Positions 15,512 to 25,766 of a stretch of 64,000 nt of DNA are shown here, piece by piece. Numbering within the stretch: the first letter of the stretch is position 1; each line of letters begins with the position of its first letter. The DNA is from Anaerolineales bacterium. GTDB taxonomy: Bacteria; Chloroflexota; Anaerolineae; Anaerolineales; E44-bin32. A model generated the notes under the pieces. The model searched no databases. It was not told where the DNA came from and saw only the letters and a program-made list of their open reading frames with translations. The position numbers and the translations under genes are program-made. The stretch is from assembly GCA_037382465.1 (NCBI GenBank), contig JARRPX010000001.1, forward strand, positions 1 through 64,000, in the 5' to 3' direction.

Positions 15512-18004
15512 TCATCCCTCCGCAGGTTGCACTTCGAAGTGGATCGTTTCGGAGAAGATCGATTCGCCCTCCGGTGTGATCCCCTCTGTCCGAAGTTCGT
15601 GCGTGCCAACTACGAGCGGCCACCAGACTTGATACGGCGGTCCGTCGAAGGATTTCAGTGAAATGCCATCAAGCCGGATCGTGACTCGATCCAGCGTTCG
15701 ATCGCTGCCGACTGCGATGAGAATGCGTTGCGATTCCGCGGGCTGGCTCGGGGAAAGGCGGTAGATCGTATTCGCATCCGGAGATCGAAAATATATCTGC
15801 CCGCTTTCGTGCTCTTCTCCGGAGTTCACGACTTCAATACCGCAGATCAAGTCGTCCAGCAGCCATAAATTCTGGGATCTCGCCCAGGAATGGGCTTCCT
15901 CGGGCAAATCCAGCACGATCCGCACCACTTTACGATCCACAGGTGTCGTCTCGTCGGCCAGGCACATCGACTGGCGGTCGAGTGTGACCCTTTGATACAG
16001 ATCGTCCTCCGTCGAGGGTTCCGTTCCGCGAATGAACCATTCGAATCGCCGGTAGGGGCAGGCTTCGCTGGGCAGCAGGCCGGAGAGTGCGCAGACTTCT
16101 TCGCGCAGTACGCCCTCCGGCCGGACGAACGCTTCCTCAGGCACGCCGCTGGTGACCGTGCGCATGAATTGATGCCAGATCGGTGCTGCGCCGCTCAACC
16201 CGGTGACGTTGAACATGGGCTTGCTGTCGGCGTTTCCCACCCATACGCCGACCGCGAGGTCCGGCAGATAACCGATGGTCCAATTGTCGCGGAAATCCGT
16301 GGTCGTTCCCGTCTTTACGGCCGCGGGCCTTCCGATCTGCAGCAGGCTGTTGTGCCCAAAGCCGATGGATCGCGCATCGTCGTCGCTGAGGATGTCCGTG
16401 ATCAACCAGGCGACCCGCGGATCGAGGACCTGGCGTGCCTCGGCCGGATCCGGTGTGTAGTGGCTGTGTCCTTGCGCGTCCTCGATCCCGAGGATGGCAA
16501 CCGGGGCGACGAATTGGCCGGCGTTGGCAAAAGCGGCGTAGGCTGCAGTGAGTTCCAGCAGCCGCACCTCGCCTCCGCCCAGCGCCAGGGAGAGATCGTA
16601 TCCATCCGGATCGCCAAAAGTCGTGATGCCGAGATTCTTGGCCAGATCGAGCGCGCGATCTACGCCCACTTCATCCAAAACGCGGACCGCAGGAATGTTC
16701 AACGACGACGCCAACGCCTGGCGCAGGGAAACCGGACCATGTTCCAGATGGTCGAAATTGACCGGTGCGTATGCGTAGCCGTCATGGGTGACGAATGCCG
16801 TATACACGTCCAAGATCATCGATGCCGCGGTCAGCGGGTCCTGCCGGGTCGGGTTCAGGGCCGCGGCGTAAACCAGTGGCTTAAAGGCCGAACCCGGCTG
16901 GCGAGGCGAAACGGCCATGTTGATGGCGCCGAAAGTTGCAGGATCGAAATAGTCCGGGCTGCCGACCATGGCCAGTATCTCGCCAGTCTGTGGGTCCAGG
17001 GCGACGAGTGCCGCGTTGCCGATTCCCGCGCCGGGCGAGGCGATGTCTGCCTGGTTTAACCCGGCCAATTGGTTTGCGATGATACGTTCGGCGTGGTGCT
17101 GCCAATCGAGATCGAGACTCGTACGAACCGTGAGCCCACCCGCGCTGTACAGCGTGTCCTCCGCCACTAGATCTCCAAGTCTGTCGCGGATCATGAGCAC
17201 GAAATGAGGCGCTTCGATCGGGTAGGGGCTGGACACAAATACGAGTTGCTCGCGGGCGGCTGAAGTGCGCAAATCCGTGGAGATGTATTCCTGCTTCTCC
17301 ATCAACTCGAGCACCACCTGTTGGCGCTCCTTCGCTTTGTCCAGGTCCGTCAGCGGGTTGTAGAGTGAGGGCGCCTGCGGCAATCCTGCCAGGAGTGCGC
17401 TCTCGGCCAGGTCCAATTCGCGCACGGGTTTTCCAAAGTAGGTTTGGGCAGCCGCTTCGACGCCGTACGACATGGCGCCGTAGTACATGTGATTGAGATA
17501 CAAGGCAAGGATTTCATCCTTATCCAGATCGTGCGCCAGCTGCCAGGCCAGGATGCTCTCGCGCAGTTTACGCCGCAGCGTGCGTTGTTGCCGTTCCCCC
17601 TTTTCGAGCAGCAGATTGCGCGCAACCTGTTGGGTGATCGTGCTTCCACCGGAGAGAGTCTCGCCCCCGCGCAGGTTGATCCACAAGGCGCGCAGGATGC
17701 CGCGCAGATCGACGCCGGGATTCTCGTAAAAGGTGCTGTCTTCCGTGGCGATCGTTGCGTTGATGAGATCGTCTGGGATGTCTTCAATGGCGACGACGGT
17801 GTGCCGGCCGCCTTCGTCTGCCAGCAGATCGTAGAGCAGGCGTCCGTAGCGATCGGTGATCCGAATGCTGGGAAGCTGTGGCGCCTGCGGAATTCGATCC
17901 ACCGACGGAAGATCGAGGAACAACCATATCGCAACCAGCACGGCACAGACCAGAGCGAACGCGAAGAAATATCGAAAACGCAGGATGCGTTTAATCGTTT
18001 TCAT
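15512..18004 (-). CDS. pbpC: Penicillin-binding protein 1C (GT51 plus transpeptidase)
   Basis: This is a bifunctional peptidoglycan synthase of 830 residues. An N-terminal membrane anchor (9-30) is followed by a GT51 glycosyltransferase domain with ATEDSTFYENPGVD (catalytic Glu88) and GGSTITQQVARN (119-130). The transpeptidase has S372-A-F-K375, S434-L-N436 and K564-T-G-T567. The last 110 residues are an Ig-like PBP1C C-terminal domain (VTIRLDGISLKSFDGPPYQVWWPL). It polymerises glycan strands and crosslinks them outside the membrane. PBP1C and bacterial alpha-2-macroglobulin are a classic gene pair; here they face each other across a shared terminator. All catalytic motifs are intact. Confidence 0.95.
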   Translation of the reverse strand: MKTIKRILRFRYFFAFALVCAVLVAIWLFLDLPSVDRIPQAPQLPSIRITDRYGRLLYDLLADEGGRHTVVAIEDIPDDLINATIATEDSTFYENPGVDLRGILRALWINLRGGETLSGGSTITQQVARNLLLEKGERQQRTLRRKLRESILAWQLAHDLDKDEILALYLNHMYYGAMSYGVEAAAQTYFGKPVRELDLAESALLAGLPQAPSLYNPLTDLDKAKERQQVVLELMEKQEYISTDLRTSAAREQLVFVSSPYPIEAPHFVLMIRDRLGDLVAEDTLYSAGGLTVRTSLDLDWQHHAERIIANQLAGLNQADIASPGAGIGNAALVALDPQTGEILAMVGSPDYFDPATFGAINMAVSPRQPGSAFKPLVYAAALNPTRQDPLTAASMILDVYTAFVTHDGYAYAPVNFDHLEHGPVSLRQALASSLNIPAVRVLDEVGVDRALDLAKNLGITTFGDPDGYDLSLALGGGEVRLLELTAAYAAFANAGQFVAPVAILGIEDAQGHSHYTPDPAEARQVLDPRVAWLITDILSDDDARSIGFGHNSLLQIGRPAAVKTGTTTDFRDNWTIGYLPDLAVGVWVGNADSKPMFNVTGLSGAAPIWHQFMRTVTSGVPEEAFVRPEGVLREEVCALSGLLPSEACPYRRFEWFIRGTEPSTEDDLYQRVTLDRQSMCLADETTPVDRKVVRIVLDLPEEAHSWARSQNLWLLDDLICGIEVVNSGEEHESGQIYFRSPDANTIYRLSPSQPAESQRILIAVGSDRTLDRVTIRLDGISLKSFDGPPYQVWWPLVVGTHELRTEGITPEGESIFSETIHFEVQPAEG

Positions 18005-18071
18005 GTGACATAGCTCAACGGCAATCGCTTTCCATCCATCCCCTCGATCTCAGCGGATCCGGCAGGTTCGA

Positions 18072-19160
18072 TTATTCCCGCTTTTCATAGGATGATGCAT
18101 CTTGGGATTCGAGAGTGGCTGCGATCATGCGATCGACCTTTCCCATGGGATAATCCTGCAAACGATGAATCGGCGCCCACACGATCTCCGTATGCTCGAG
18201 AGCTTGCGGTTCTCCGCTGCGCAATCGGCAGATGTAGGCCGAGACAGTGAGGCGAAAATGGGTGTATGCATGTTCGAAGCTTCCCAGGAATCGGCCGGCT
18301 TCCACGGTGACACCGAGCTCCTCCTGCCACTCGCGCCGCAGGCACTGCGCCAGCGTCTCACCGGGCTCCTTCGTGCCGCCGGGAAATTCCCACAGCCCTG
18401 CAAGTAGCCCGTCCCGGGGTCTGCGCCCGATCAATACGCTGTCTTCACGCAGCAGCACTCCCGCAGCCACTTCGCGATGGGGAAGCGGCGACCTGGCTGA
18501 ACGGACAGGACGGACGGCCTGCGTTCCGTTGGCATAACTCCCGCATCGGGTCCGGATGGGACAATCGGGGCAGGAAGGTGACTTCGGCGTGCAGATCGAT
18601 GCGCCCAAATCCATCAACGCCTGATTGAACTCCGAGGCCCGCCCTTCGGGAAAACGTTCCAATGCCCACCCGCGAATTCGGCGTTCGCCCTGCGGTGTGC
18701 GCGGATCGAGTTCGAGATCCATCAATCGGGAGAACACCCTGCGCAGGTTGCCGTCCAGGGCGAGGACATCCCGGTTGAAAGCCAGTGCGGCAATCGCCGC
18801 AGCAATGTAAGGTCCGATTCCCGGTAATCGTCTCAGCTCGTCGACGTTTTCCGGCAGCTTCCCGTTGAAATTCGCCACCACGTATTGTGCGGCCTGATGC
18901 AGATTGTGTACTCTGCGATAATACCCCAGACCTTCCCAGAGAGACAGGAGCTTATCGAGATCGGCTTTTGCAAGAGAATCGATCGTGGGAAGTTGTTCCA
19001 TCCAGCGCCGGTAGTAGGACAGCACGGTTTGGACCCGCGTTTGCTGCAGCATGACTTCCGAGACCCAAACCGCATACGGATCGTTGGTTTGCCGCCAGGG
19101 CAGATCACGAGCGTTCTTCGCATACCATGCGAGCAGGGCTTTTGCGATGGGTGATACCAT
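18072..19160 (-). CDS. mutY: A/G-specific adenine DNA glycosylase
   Basis: The enzyme removes adenine mispaired with 8-oxoguanine. The 362-residue protein contains the helix-hairpin-helix LPGIGPYIAAAIAALAF and the catalytic Asp in VLALDGNLRRV. The 4Fe-4S motif is C-x6-C-x2-C-x5-C (CTPKSPSCPDCPIRTRC). A C-terminal Nudix-like domain (VLIGRRPRDGLLAGLWEFPGG, REWQEELG) recognises the oxidised base. The early WVSEVMLQQTRV block is typical of MutY. It ends 68 bases upstream of the pbpC start on the same strand and is divergent from the methyltransferase, so it probably has its own promoter near 19165-19200. Confidence 0.96.
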   Translation of the reverse strand: MVSPIAKALLAWYAKNARDLPWRQTNDPYAVWVSEVMLQQTRVQTVLSYYRRWMEQLPTIDSLAKADLDKLLSLWEGLGYYRRVHNLHQAAQYVVANFNGKLPENVDELRRLPGIGPYIAAAIAALAFNRDVLALDGNLRRVFSRLMDLELDPRTPQGERRIRGWALERFPEGRASEFNQALMDLGASICTPKSPSCPDCPIRTRCGSYANGTQAVRPVRSARSPLPHREVAAGVLLREDSVLIGRRPRDGLLAGLWEFPGGTKEPGETLAQCLRREWQEELGVTVEAGRFLGSFEHAYTHFRLTVSAYICRLRSGEPQALEHTEIVWAPIHRLQDYPMGKVDRMIAATLESQDASSYEKRE

Positions 19161-19259
19161 GTCGAAATTCTAATGGAGTGCGAAGGTATAATTCAAGGTT
19201 GGAAGGGATTGCCGGCGGTTGTGATACCGTGGGTAGAACATCGTGAATTGTGGGAGTGG

Positions 19260-19907
19260 ATGATGCCGACATACAACACTGCGCTCGAGACGTACGTCCG
19301 GAAGACGTTCGCTGTCGAAGACGAAATTCTGAAATACATCCGCGAGCAGACCCCATTAAAAGGACTGCCGGCGATTTCTGTTAAACCTGAGGAGGGCCGC
19401 TTTCTTCAATTTCTCGTCGCAGCCAGCGGCGCTCGTGCTGCACTGGAGGTGGGTACTTTGGGCGGCTACAGCGGCACGTGGATCGCGAGAGGGCTGCCGC
19501 CAGATGGACACCTGATTACGTTGGAGCGTGAGGCCCATCATGCCGCAGTGGCCGAGGAACATTTTCGGCTCGCCGGTTTGGCACAGCGGACGAAAGTGCT
19601 TGTAGGTGACGCTCATGAGTCGCTGCGCTCGCTCGATGCGGAAGGGCCATTCGACTTCGTGTTCATCGATGCTGAAAAGGATGGATATCCAGCGTACTTG
19701 GAATGGGCGCTCGCGCATACGAAACCCGGGAGCGTGATCGCGGCGCATAATGTCTTTCGTCACGGCGCGATCGTCGACGCAAATGATCAATCCCCCACGA
19801 CGAAAATAATGCGTGAGTTTAACCGACGCCTTGCGGAGAATCCGCAGCTCATTTCACATGTGTTTCCTGCCGGGGATGGTTTGGCGGTTGCAGTGGTTCG
19901 AGCTTGA
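19260..19907 (+). CDS. SAM-dependent O-methyltransferase (class I, CCoAOMT-like)
   Basis: I place the start at ATG 19260 (MMPTYNTALETYVRK), which has GGGAG 5 bases upstream; the frame is open from 19173. The 215-residue product has the Rossmann SAM-binding core ALEVGTLGGYSGTWIARGL, then HLITLERE and KVLVGDAHESL. It also has the metal-associated DFVFIDAEKDGYPAYLEWAL strand-helix of family 3 O-methyltransferases (caffeoyl-CoA O-methyltransferase type). It likely methylates a small catechol-like molecule, but the substrate cannot be read from sequence or context. Neighbours are unrelated (mutY, histidine kinase). Confidence 0.88.
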   Translation: MMPTYNTALETYVRKTFAVEDEILKYIREQTPLKGLPAISVKPEEGRFLQFLVAASGARAALEVGTLGGYSGTWIARGLPPDGHLITLEREAHHAAVAEEHFRLAGLAQRTKVLVGDAHESLRSLDAEGPFDFVFIDAEKDGYPAYLEWALAHTKPGSVIAAHNVFRHGAIVDANDQSPTTKIMREFNRRLAENPQLISHVFPAGDGLAVAVVRA

Positions 19908-19915
19908 TCCGTTGA

Positions 19916-22858
19916 TTAATGCTTGCCGTTGTTAATGGCGTCGTAGATGACGTTCGCCAATGTCTCCGAGCGGACGGGCTTCTGCATCCAGGTTACTTTA
20001 TTGTAGTCGAGTAATTCTTTGGTGCCGGTTCCGAGGGGGTATCCGGTCATAAAGATTATCTTGGTATCGATGCTTCGATTTTCCAATTCTCGATACAAGG
20101 CTACGCCACCCATTTCGGGCAGCACCAGATCGCTCAATATCAGGTCGATGTTTCCGTTTTCACGTTCGATGATTTCCAACGCCTGGCGGCCGTCGCGCGC
20201 CGTATAAACACGGTAATTTAAGGTCTCCAGGATTTCGAAGACGGCGTTCAGGGTTGCTTCGTCGTCTTCCACAACCAATATCTGTTCTTGATCCCCGCTT
20301 GCTGAAAACGTTCCGGGCATCGTCGCAGTTTCCTCAACGGGGACTTCCAGCGCCGGGAAGTAAATGACGAACGTCGTGCCGAGACCGACGCGGCTTTCGA
20401 CGTCGATGTAGCCGCCGTGCTGTTTGACGATCCCGTAAACCTGAGCCAAGCCCAGACCGCTGCCGGCTCCCGGCTCTTTGGTGGTAAAAAAGGGCTCGAA
20501 TATGTGCTGCGTGATTTCCGGCGGCATTCCCACGCCGCTGTCGGCGACCTTCAACTGGATCCAGATTCCCGGCGCCATGTCACGATACGGCCCAGACTTT
20601 CCATCTTCGACGCGGATGTGGGAAAGTTCGAAACACAACTCCCCGCCGTGCGGCATTGCATCTTGTGCATTGAAGGCCAGGTTCATGATGATTTGTTGGA
20701 TGCGGGTTGGATCGGCGTTGATCACGCAGTTATTGTCCTGACAGTCCAGTCTGAGCTGTATGTTCTCTCGCAGGGTTCTCGAAAGTAGTTTTTCGGTTTC
20801 TTTGAGGAAAGAGATCAGATCCATCGGTGCTTGATCCATTACGGTTCGACGGCTGAAATCCAGAATCTGGCGAGTGAGCGTGGCTGCTCGCCCGGCTTGC
20901 TGGAAAATCGTCGTCATGCGCTCGCGGTTTTTTTCCTCGAGATCGGGCGTTTGAAGCACCATCTCGCTGTAGAGGATGATGGCGCCGATGATGTTGTTGA
21001 AATCGTGGGCGATCCCTGCCGCAAGCTGCCCGACCGCAGCCAGGCGTTCTTGAAGCTGGACACGGCGTTGGGTTTCGCGTTCGTCGGTGATGTCCCGCGT
21101 GACCAGCACCCAGCCGCTCGATTTGGTTTCGCCTCCCATTGGTTGGGCAACCACTTCGAAAAACCTGGGAGCGGGCTCGGTCAGCTTGATTTCGTGGCAG
21201 GCTTTGCCGCGCGGAGGGGGCAGTAAAAATGACTCGAGCGATCGATTCCCCAGAAGTGTGAGTTCGTCGCCTACGCCTACGCCGGACAATGCTGCCAGAT
21301 GTTCCTCGGCCTTGGCGTTGGCGAGCACGACGCGGCCTTGTGCGTTTAACGCCAGGACACCGTCGCCGATGCTTTGCAGCGTTACCAGCAATCTCTCACG
21401 CTCGGACAGCAGTGCATCCTCCGCAGTCTTGCGTTCGGTGATGTCCCGCGAGACCGAGACGATTTCGTTCGGCCCACCGCCATCTCGGCCTGCGGCGTAA
21501 ATCGTGCGGCTGGAGGTTTCCACCCACACATAGTCGCCATCTTTTCGGCGCAGGCGGTAGGTAGTGGTGTGCGTCCTGGGTTCACACAATATGCGCACGT
21601 GCGCTCTCAGTACGACTTCGCGATCGTCGGGGTGAATGTAATCAAAAATCGATTGATGCAGCAATTCATCCGGTTCGTATCCCAACGTCGCAAAGCTTGC
21701 GGGCGATACGTAAAGGAAGATGCCGTGGGGATCGTGACGCGTGATGACGTCCGTGGAGTTTTTTGCCAGCAGCCGATAACGTTCCTCGCTCTCGATGAGT
21801 TTGGCCTCGGCCAACTTTCGTTCGCTGATGTCGCGGATCGTCATCAAGCGGCCTTCGATTTGATCCGTATTGTTGGTTAATGCGGAAATGCGCACGTCGT
21901 ACGTCCGTTCGTCGTTGCCATGGAAGAGAATGACTTCGTTGTTGATTTCCGCCTTCAAGGGCAGGCTGACCAGGGTTTCACGCAGTCCGGGCCAAAGACG
22001 ATCGAGGCTGACGTCGATCTTCGTTTTCGGATCGTGATCCAACAATCTTTTAGAGGCCTCGTTTGAATAAACGATGTTACCCTGGCAATCAAAAACGATG
22101 ATTCCTTCCGGCAGGACTTCGATAATCGCGTCTTGCGCCATGGGAAGGATTGAACTTGAATGCAGGTACCGCAGCGCGAAGGCGGCCGTAGGAAGCATGA
22201 CGCTGATGACGAACGCCGTTGGATCGTAATCGGGCAGTTGGAGAACACCCATGAGCTTGAGTATGATCGCACCGCCGACGGCGAGCATGGCCAGAAGCAG
22301 GAGAAAAATCTGCCCTCGTTGTGAGTACTCGGCAAGGGGAAGCATGCGCACCAGAAGGATCATGCTGGTCAGGAGCAGCACGAAGGAATAGACGATGTGC
22401 GCCCAGTATCCCCAACCTCCGGTCATCGCCAGCACGGGAGTTGCAGCGCTTTCGTCGATGGCAACTTTGGACCAAAAGAAGTGAAAGGCCGGATTGGTGA
22501 GAAGCAGCAGCAGGAAGAAGGCGGGAGGAACGGCCAGCGCCATCAGCAGCTTTCGAGAAAGCCAGCGGTCGTTGTTGGAGTAATTCACGATGACCAAAAA
22601 ATAAGCCGTCGGGAGGGCAATACAGCCGATCATACGGATGTTTTCCCAAAACAGCTTCGTCGACACAGTGACGCTTGTGGGCTGCATTGCGGCGCCGATC
22701 AGCCAGAGCGCACAGGAAATGAACAGTGCGGCGATGAAGTACTTGGCTCTCGCAAGAAAGGTGTTCCGCAAAACGAAGAAGGACATGGCTGCAGAAGACG
22801 CCGCCGCGAAGAGCAATAATAGTGTCAATGCTGGTATCTGCAAGTTCAAACCCACCAT
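19916..22858 (-). CDS. Hybrid sensor histidine kinase (7TM, PAS repeats, HisKA, HATPase, REC)
   Basis: The protein has 980 residues. An N-terminal block of about seven hydrophobic helices (1-230) matches the histidine-kinase 7TM region. About three PAS domains follow (roughly 235-345, 355-475, 480-590), one with [18 protein letters not shown]. The H-box is [12 protein letters not shown]; the ATPase region has [17 protein letters not shown] and [21 protein letters not shown] receiver domain closes it ([10 protein letters not shown], phosphoacceptor Asp in [13 protein letters not shown], Lys in MQKPV). The kinase likely relays a signal to its own receiver. There is no separate response regulator beside it, so the downstream partner is unknown. 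Confidence 0.93.
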   Translation of the reverse strand: MVGLNLQIPALTLLLLFAAASSAAMSFFVLRNTFLARAKYFIAALFISCALWLIGAAMQPTSVTVSTKLFWENIRMIGCIALPTAYFLVIVNYSNNDRWLSRKLLMALAVPPAFFLLLLLTNPAFHFFWSKVAIDESAATPVLAMTGGWGYWAHIVYSFVLLLTSMILLVRMLPLAEYSQRGQIFLLLLAMLAVGGAIILKLMGVLQLPDYDPTAFVISVMLPTAAFALRYLHSSSILPMAQDAIIEVLPEGIIVFDCQGNIVYSNEASKRLLDHDPKTKIDVSLDRLWPGLRETLVSLPLKAEINNEVILFHGNDERTYDVRISALTNNTDQIEGRLMTIRDISERKLAEAKLIESEERYRLLAKNSTDVITRHDPHGIFLYVSPASFATLGYEPDELLHQSIFDYIHPDDREVVLRAHVRILCEPRTHTTTYRLRRKDGDYVWVETSSRTIYAAGRDGGGPNEIVSVSRDITERKTAEDALLSERERLLVTLQSIGDGVLALNAQGRVVLANAKAEEHLAALSGVGVGDELTLLGNRSLESFLLPPPRGKACHEIKLTEPAPRFFEVVAQPMGGETKSSGWVLVTRDITDERETQRRVQLQERLAAVGQLAAGIAHDFNNIIGAIILYSEMVLQTPDLEEKNRERMTTIFQQAGRAATLTRQILDFSRRTVMDQAPMDLISFLKETEKLLSRTLRENIQLRLDCQDNNCVINADPTRIQQIIMNLAFNAQDAMPHGGELCFELSHIRVEDGKSGPYRDMAPGIWIQLKVADSGVGMPPEITQHIFEPFFTTKEPGAGSGLGLAQVYGIVKQHGGYIDVESRVGLGTTFVIYFPALEVPVEETATMPGTFSASGDQEQILVVEDDEATLNAVFEILETLNYRVYTARDGRQALEIIERENGNIDLILSDLVLPEMGGVALYRELENRSIDTKIIFMTGYPLGTGTKELLDYNKVTWMQKPVRSETLANVIYDAINNGKH

Positions 22859-23167
22859 GTTGGAGCTCTTGAGCCGCAGTCAACCACGGCTCGGGAGAGC
22901 ATCCGCTAGAGTTCTTACCCCTTGGTGTCTGAGACGGCAAGAGACTGCAAGTTGTTTCAAAATGTGTGCCCTACCGGGAGGGCACACGCAATACAGTACA
23001 TCAATATTATTGCATTCCGAGATTCTTATACCTTACGGCTGACCTACAACTTGGGTGGAATTTTTCGAGTGGCTTCTTATATGTTTCTTATGCTATCATC
23101 CCCACGCGGTAGATATAATGAGGTTATGACGTGCGCCGTCAATGGCGTACGAATAAGGAAGGTTCAC
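22859..23167. other. Divergent intergenic region before clpC
   Basis: This 309-base gap separates the histidine kinase from clpC. It contains a perfect 9-bp hairpin (GTGTGCCCT at 22964-22972 with AGGGCACAC at 22979-22987) and a possible extended -10 (TGCTATCAT, TATCAT at 23094-23099) in front of clpC. I found no convincing -35 and no recognisable CIRCE element. The reading frame of clpC is open through much of the gap, but without a start matching the family. Confidence 0.45.
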
Positions 23168-25642
23168 ATGATGCGTTTTGATCGCTTTACCGAGCGCGCT
23201 CAAGATGCCGCTCAACGCGCTGCAGAAATCATCCAGCGCTATGGTCACAACCAGATCGATACGGAGCACATTCTCCTGGCGCTCATCGAGCAGCCACAGG
23301 GTGTGATTACGCAGATTTTGGAAAAGCTCAACGTCGATATCGGCTCTCTGAGCGACCGTATCGACAATCAACTGCGCAGCACGCCGAAGGCAAACATATA
23401 CGGCGGTGGTGCGGGCCAGATTTTTATTACACCGCGCGTCAAGCGTGTGGTCGATATGGCCAATCAGGAGGCAAGCCGCCTGGAGGACGAATACATTTCC
23501 ACCGAGCACCTGTTCCTGGCCATCCTCTCCGAACGCAATACGACGATCTCCCGCCTGCTTGCTGAGGAGGGGATCACCAAAGATCGCGTTTACAACGCAA
23601 TCAAGGAAATCCGCGGCGGACAACGAGTCACCGATCGCAAAGCGGAATCGCGCTACCGCACGCTCGAAAAATACTCTCGCGACTTGACCCAGTTGGCCAA
23701 GGAGGGAAAGCTCGATCCGGTCATCGGACGGGATCAAGAAATCCTGCGGGTGATCCAGATCCTTTCCCGGCGCACCAAAAACAACCCGGTTCTCATCGGT
23801 GAAGCGGGCGTCGGCAAAACGGCCATCGTCGAGGGGCTGGCACAAAAAATCGCCGACAACGACGTCCCCGAAATCCTCGGCGGCCGGCAGGTGGTGTCTT
23901 TGGACCTGGGCGCGATGATCGCCGGATCACGCTTCCGTGGAGAATTTGAGGAGCGTCTTAAGGCGGCTATCGAAGAGATCCAGCGCGCGGAAGGCGACAT
24001 CATTCTCATGATCGACGAGCTGCACACCGTCGTTGGCGCGGGGGCCGCACAGGGTGCGATGGATGCCTCCAACATGTTGAAACCCGCTTTGGCTCGCGGT
24101 GAACTGCAGTGCATCGGCGCGACGACGCTCGATGAATACCACAAACATATCGAAAAGGATGCTGCGTTGGAAAGACGCTTCGCACCCGTGTACGTCGAGG
24201 AGCCGTCGGTCGAAGAGACGATCGAAATGCTGCAGGGACTGCGCGACCGCTACGAAGCGCACCACAAAGTACATTTCTCCAATGAGGCCCTCATTGCTGC
24301 CGCCCGGCTATCGCAGCGCTACGTCACAGACCGCCATCTCCCGGACAAGGCGATCGACCTGATCGATGAGGCCGCTGCGAAACTGCGCGTGGCGCTGTAC
24401 TCGCTTCCCGACGATTTGAAAGAAATGAAAGCCGAGATCGATCGACTCCTCGCCGAAGAAGAACATGCGGGCGTCGAGCGGGATTACGAGCGTGCGGCGG
24501 AGAAAAAGGCGGAACGCATCCGTGTGGAGACTGATTTTCACGAGAAGCGTGACAATTGGGAAGCCGAACACCAGCTCGACGAAGTGGTCGACGCGAAGGA
24601 CATCGCCGAAGTCGTGCATATGTGGACGGGAATTCCCGTGAGTCAGATGATGGAAACCGAGGCGGAGAAATTGCTGCACATGGAAGAACGTATCCACGAG
24701 AGAATCGTCGGTCAGGATGAGGCCATTCAAGCCTTGGCGGACGCCATTCGTCGTGCACGTGCAGGCTTGAAGGATCCAAGACGGCCGATCGGCTCGTTCA
24801 TATTCCTCGGTTCCTCGGGCGTTGGAAAAACTGAAATGGCGAAGGCGTTGGCGGAATTCATGTTCGACAACGAGGATGCGCTGGTGCGGGTAGACATGAG
24901 TGAGTACCGCGAACAGCACACCGCTTCGCGTCTCTTCGGGGCTCCTCCGGGTTACATCGGTTACGAGGAAGGCGGCCAACTTACGGAGGCCGTACGTCAC
25001 CGCCCGTACCGCGTCATCCTCTTCGACGAAATCGAGAAGGCGCATCCTGAGGTGTGGAATTCGTTGCTTCAAATCCTCGACGATGGGCGCTTGACGGATG
25101 GCCAGGGACGCACGGTCGATTTCCGCAACACGGTTCTGATCATGACCTCCAACCTCGGAACCGAATTCGTCACCCATGCGGGGACGCTGGGTTTCCACGG
25201 CCAAGGTGGCTTGGACGATCAGCGCAAGTCGGAGGAAAAGATCGAAAAGGCACTGAAGGACACGTTCCGGCCGGAGTTCCTCAACCGCATAGATGAAATC
25301 ATCATCTTCTCTCCGCTGTCATCCGAGCAGATGTTGTCCATCGTCGATCTGCAAATGGAGCAAATTCAGGAACGACTGGCCGAATACGGCTTGAACGTTC
25401 AATTAAGCGACCAAGCCCGAACGTGGCTGTCCGAGGAAGGCTACGATCCCGCTTTCGGAGCCCGCCCGCTGCGTAGAGCGCTGCAGAAGCACATCGAAAG
25501 TCCGCTTTCGGTCAAGATTCTCCAGGGCGAGTTCGAGGAGGGCGATACGGTGATCGTCGATCACGACGATAAAGAGGGCATCGTGTTTCAAAGGTTCGAC
25601 AAGGGTTCGCCAATCGAAATCAAGGACGAGGTATCGGCCTGA
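23168..25642 (+). CDS. clpC: Clp protease ATP-binding subunit ClpC
   Basis: I start at ATG 23168 ([15 protein letters not shown]), preceded by AAGGAAGG; this gives 824 residues, the usual ClpC size. Two N-terminal Clp repeats ([33 protein letters not shown]) precede AAA1 with [13 protein letters not shown] and [14 protein letters not shown] short UVR-like coiled middle region follows, then AAA2 with [14 protein letters not shown], the [13 protein letters not shown] pore loop and [16 protein letters not shown]. The C-terminal domain is [19 protein letters not shown]. It unfolds proteins for ClpP. No clpP, mcsAB or ctsR is in the window. Confidence 0.94.
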   Translation: MMRFDRFTERAQDAAQRAAEIIQRYGHNQIDTEHILLALIEQPQGVITQILEKLNVDIGSLSDRIDNQLRSTPKANIYGGGAGQIFITPRVKRVVDMANQEASRLEDEYISTEHLFLAILSERNTTISRLLAEEGITKDRVYNAIKEIRGGQRVTDRKAESRYRTLEKYSRDLTQLAKEGKLDPVIGRDQEILRVIQILSRRTKNNPVLIGEAGVGKTAIVEGLAQKIADNDVPEILGGRQVVSLDLGAMIAGSRFRGEFEERLKAAIEEIQRAEGDIILMIDELHTVVGAGAAQGAMDASNMLKPALARGELQCIGATTLDEYHKHIEKDAALERRFAPVYVEEPSVEETIEMLQGLRDRYEAHHKVHFSNEALIAAARLSQRYVTDRHLPDKAIDLIDEAAAKLRVALYSLPDDLKEMKAEIDRLLAEEEHAGVERDYERAAEKKAERIRVETDFHEKRDNWEAEHQLDEVVDAKDIAEVVHMWTGIPVSQMMETEAEKLLHMEERIHERIVGQDEAIQALADAIRRARAGLKDPRRPIGSFIFLGSSGVGKTEMAKALAEFMFDNEDALVRVDMSEYREQHTASRLFGAPPGYIGYEEGGQLTEAVRHRPYRVILFDEIEKAHPEVWNSLLQILDDGRLTDGQGRTVDFRNTVLIMTSNLGTEFVTHAGTLGFHGQGGLDDQRKSEEKIEKALKDTFRPEFLNRIDEIIIFSPLSSEQMLSIVDLQMEQIQERLAEYGLNVQLSDQARTWLSEEGYDPAFGARPLRRALQKHIESPLSVKILQGEFEEGDTVIVDHDDKEGIVFQRFDKGSPIEIKDEVSA

Positions 25643-25766
25643 GTCTGTTTTACTGAATCGAAGCGCGGCCAGTCATGGCTTGGCAACGCCGATCCCAGGA
25701 TCTACGTGACCTGTGGAGGATGCTTTTCCCCCGGGTATCAGACGCCTGAAACCCGCCGGATAACGT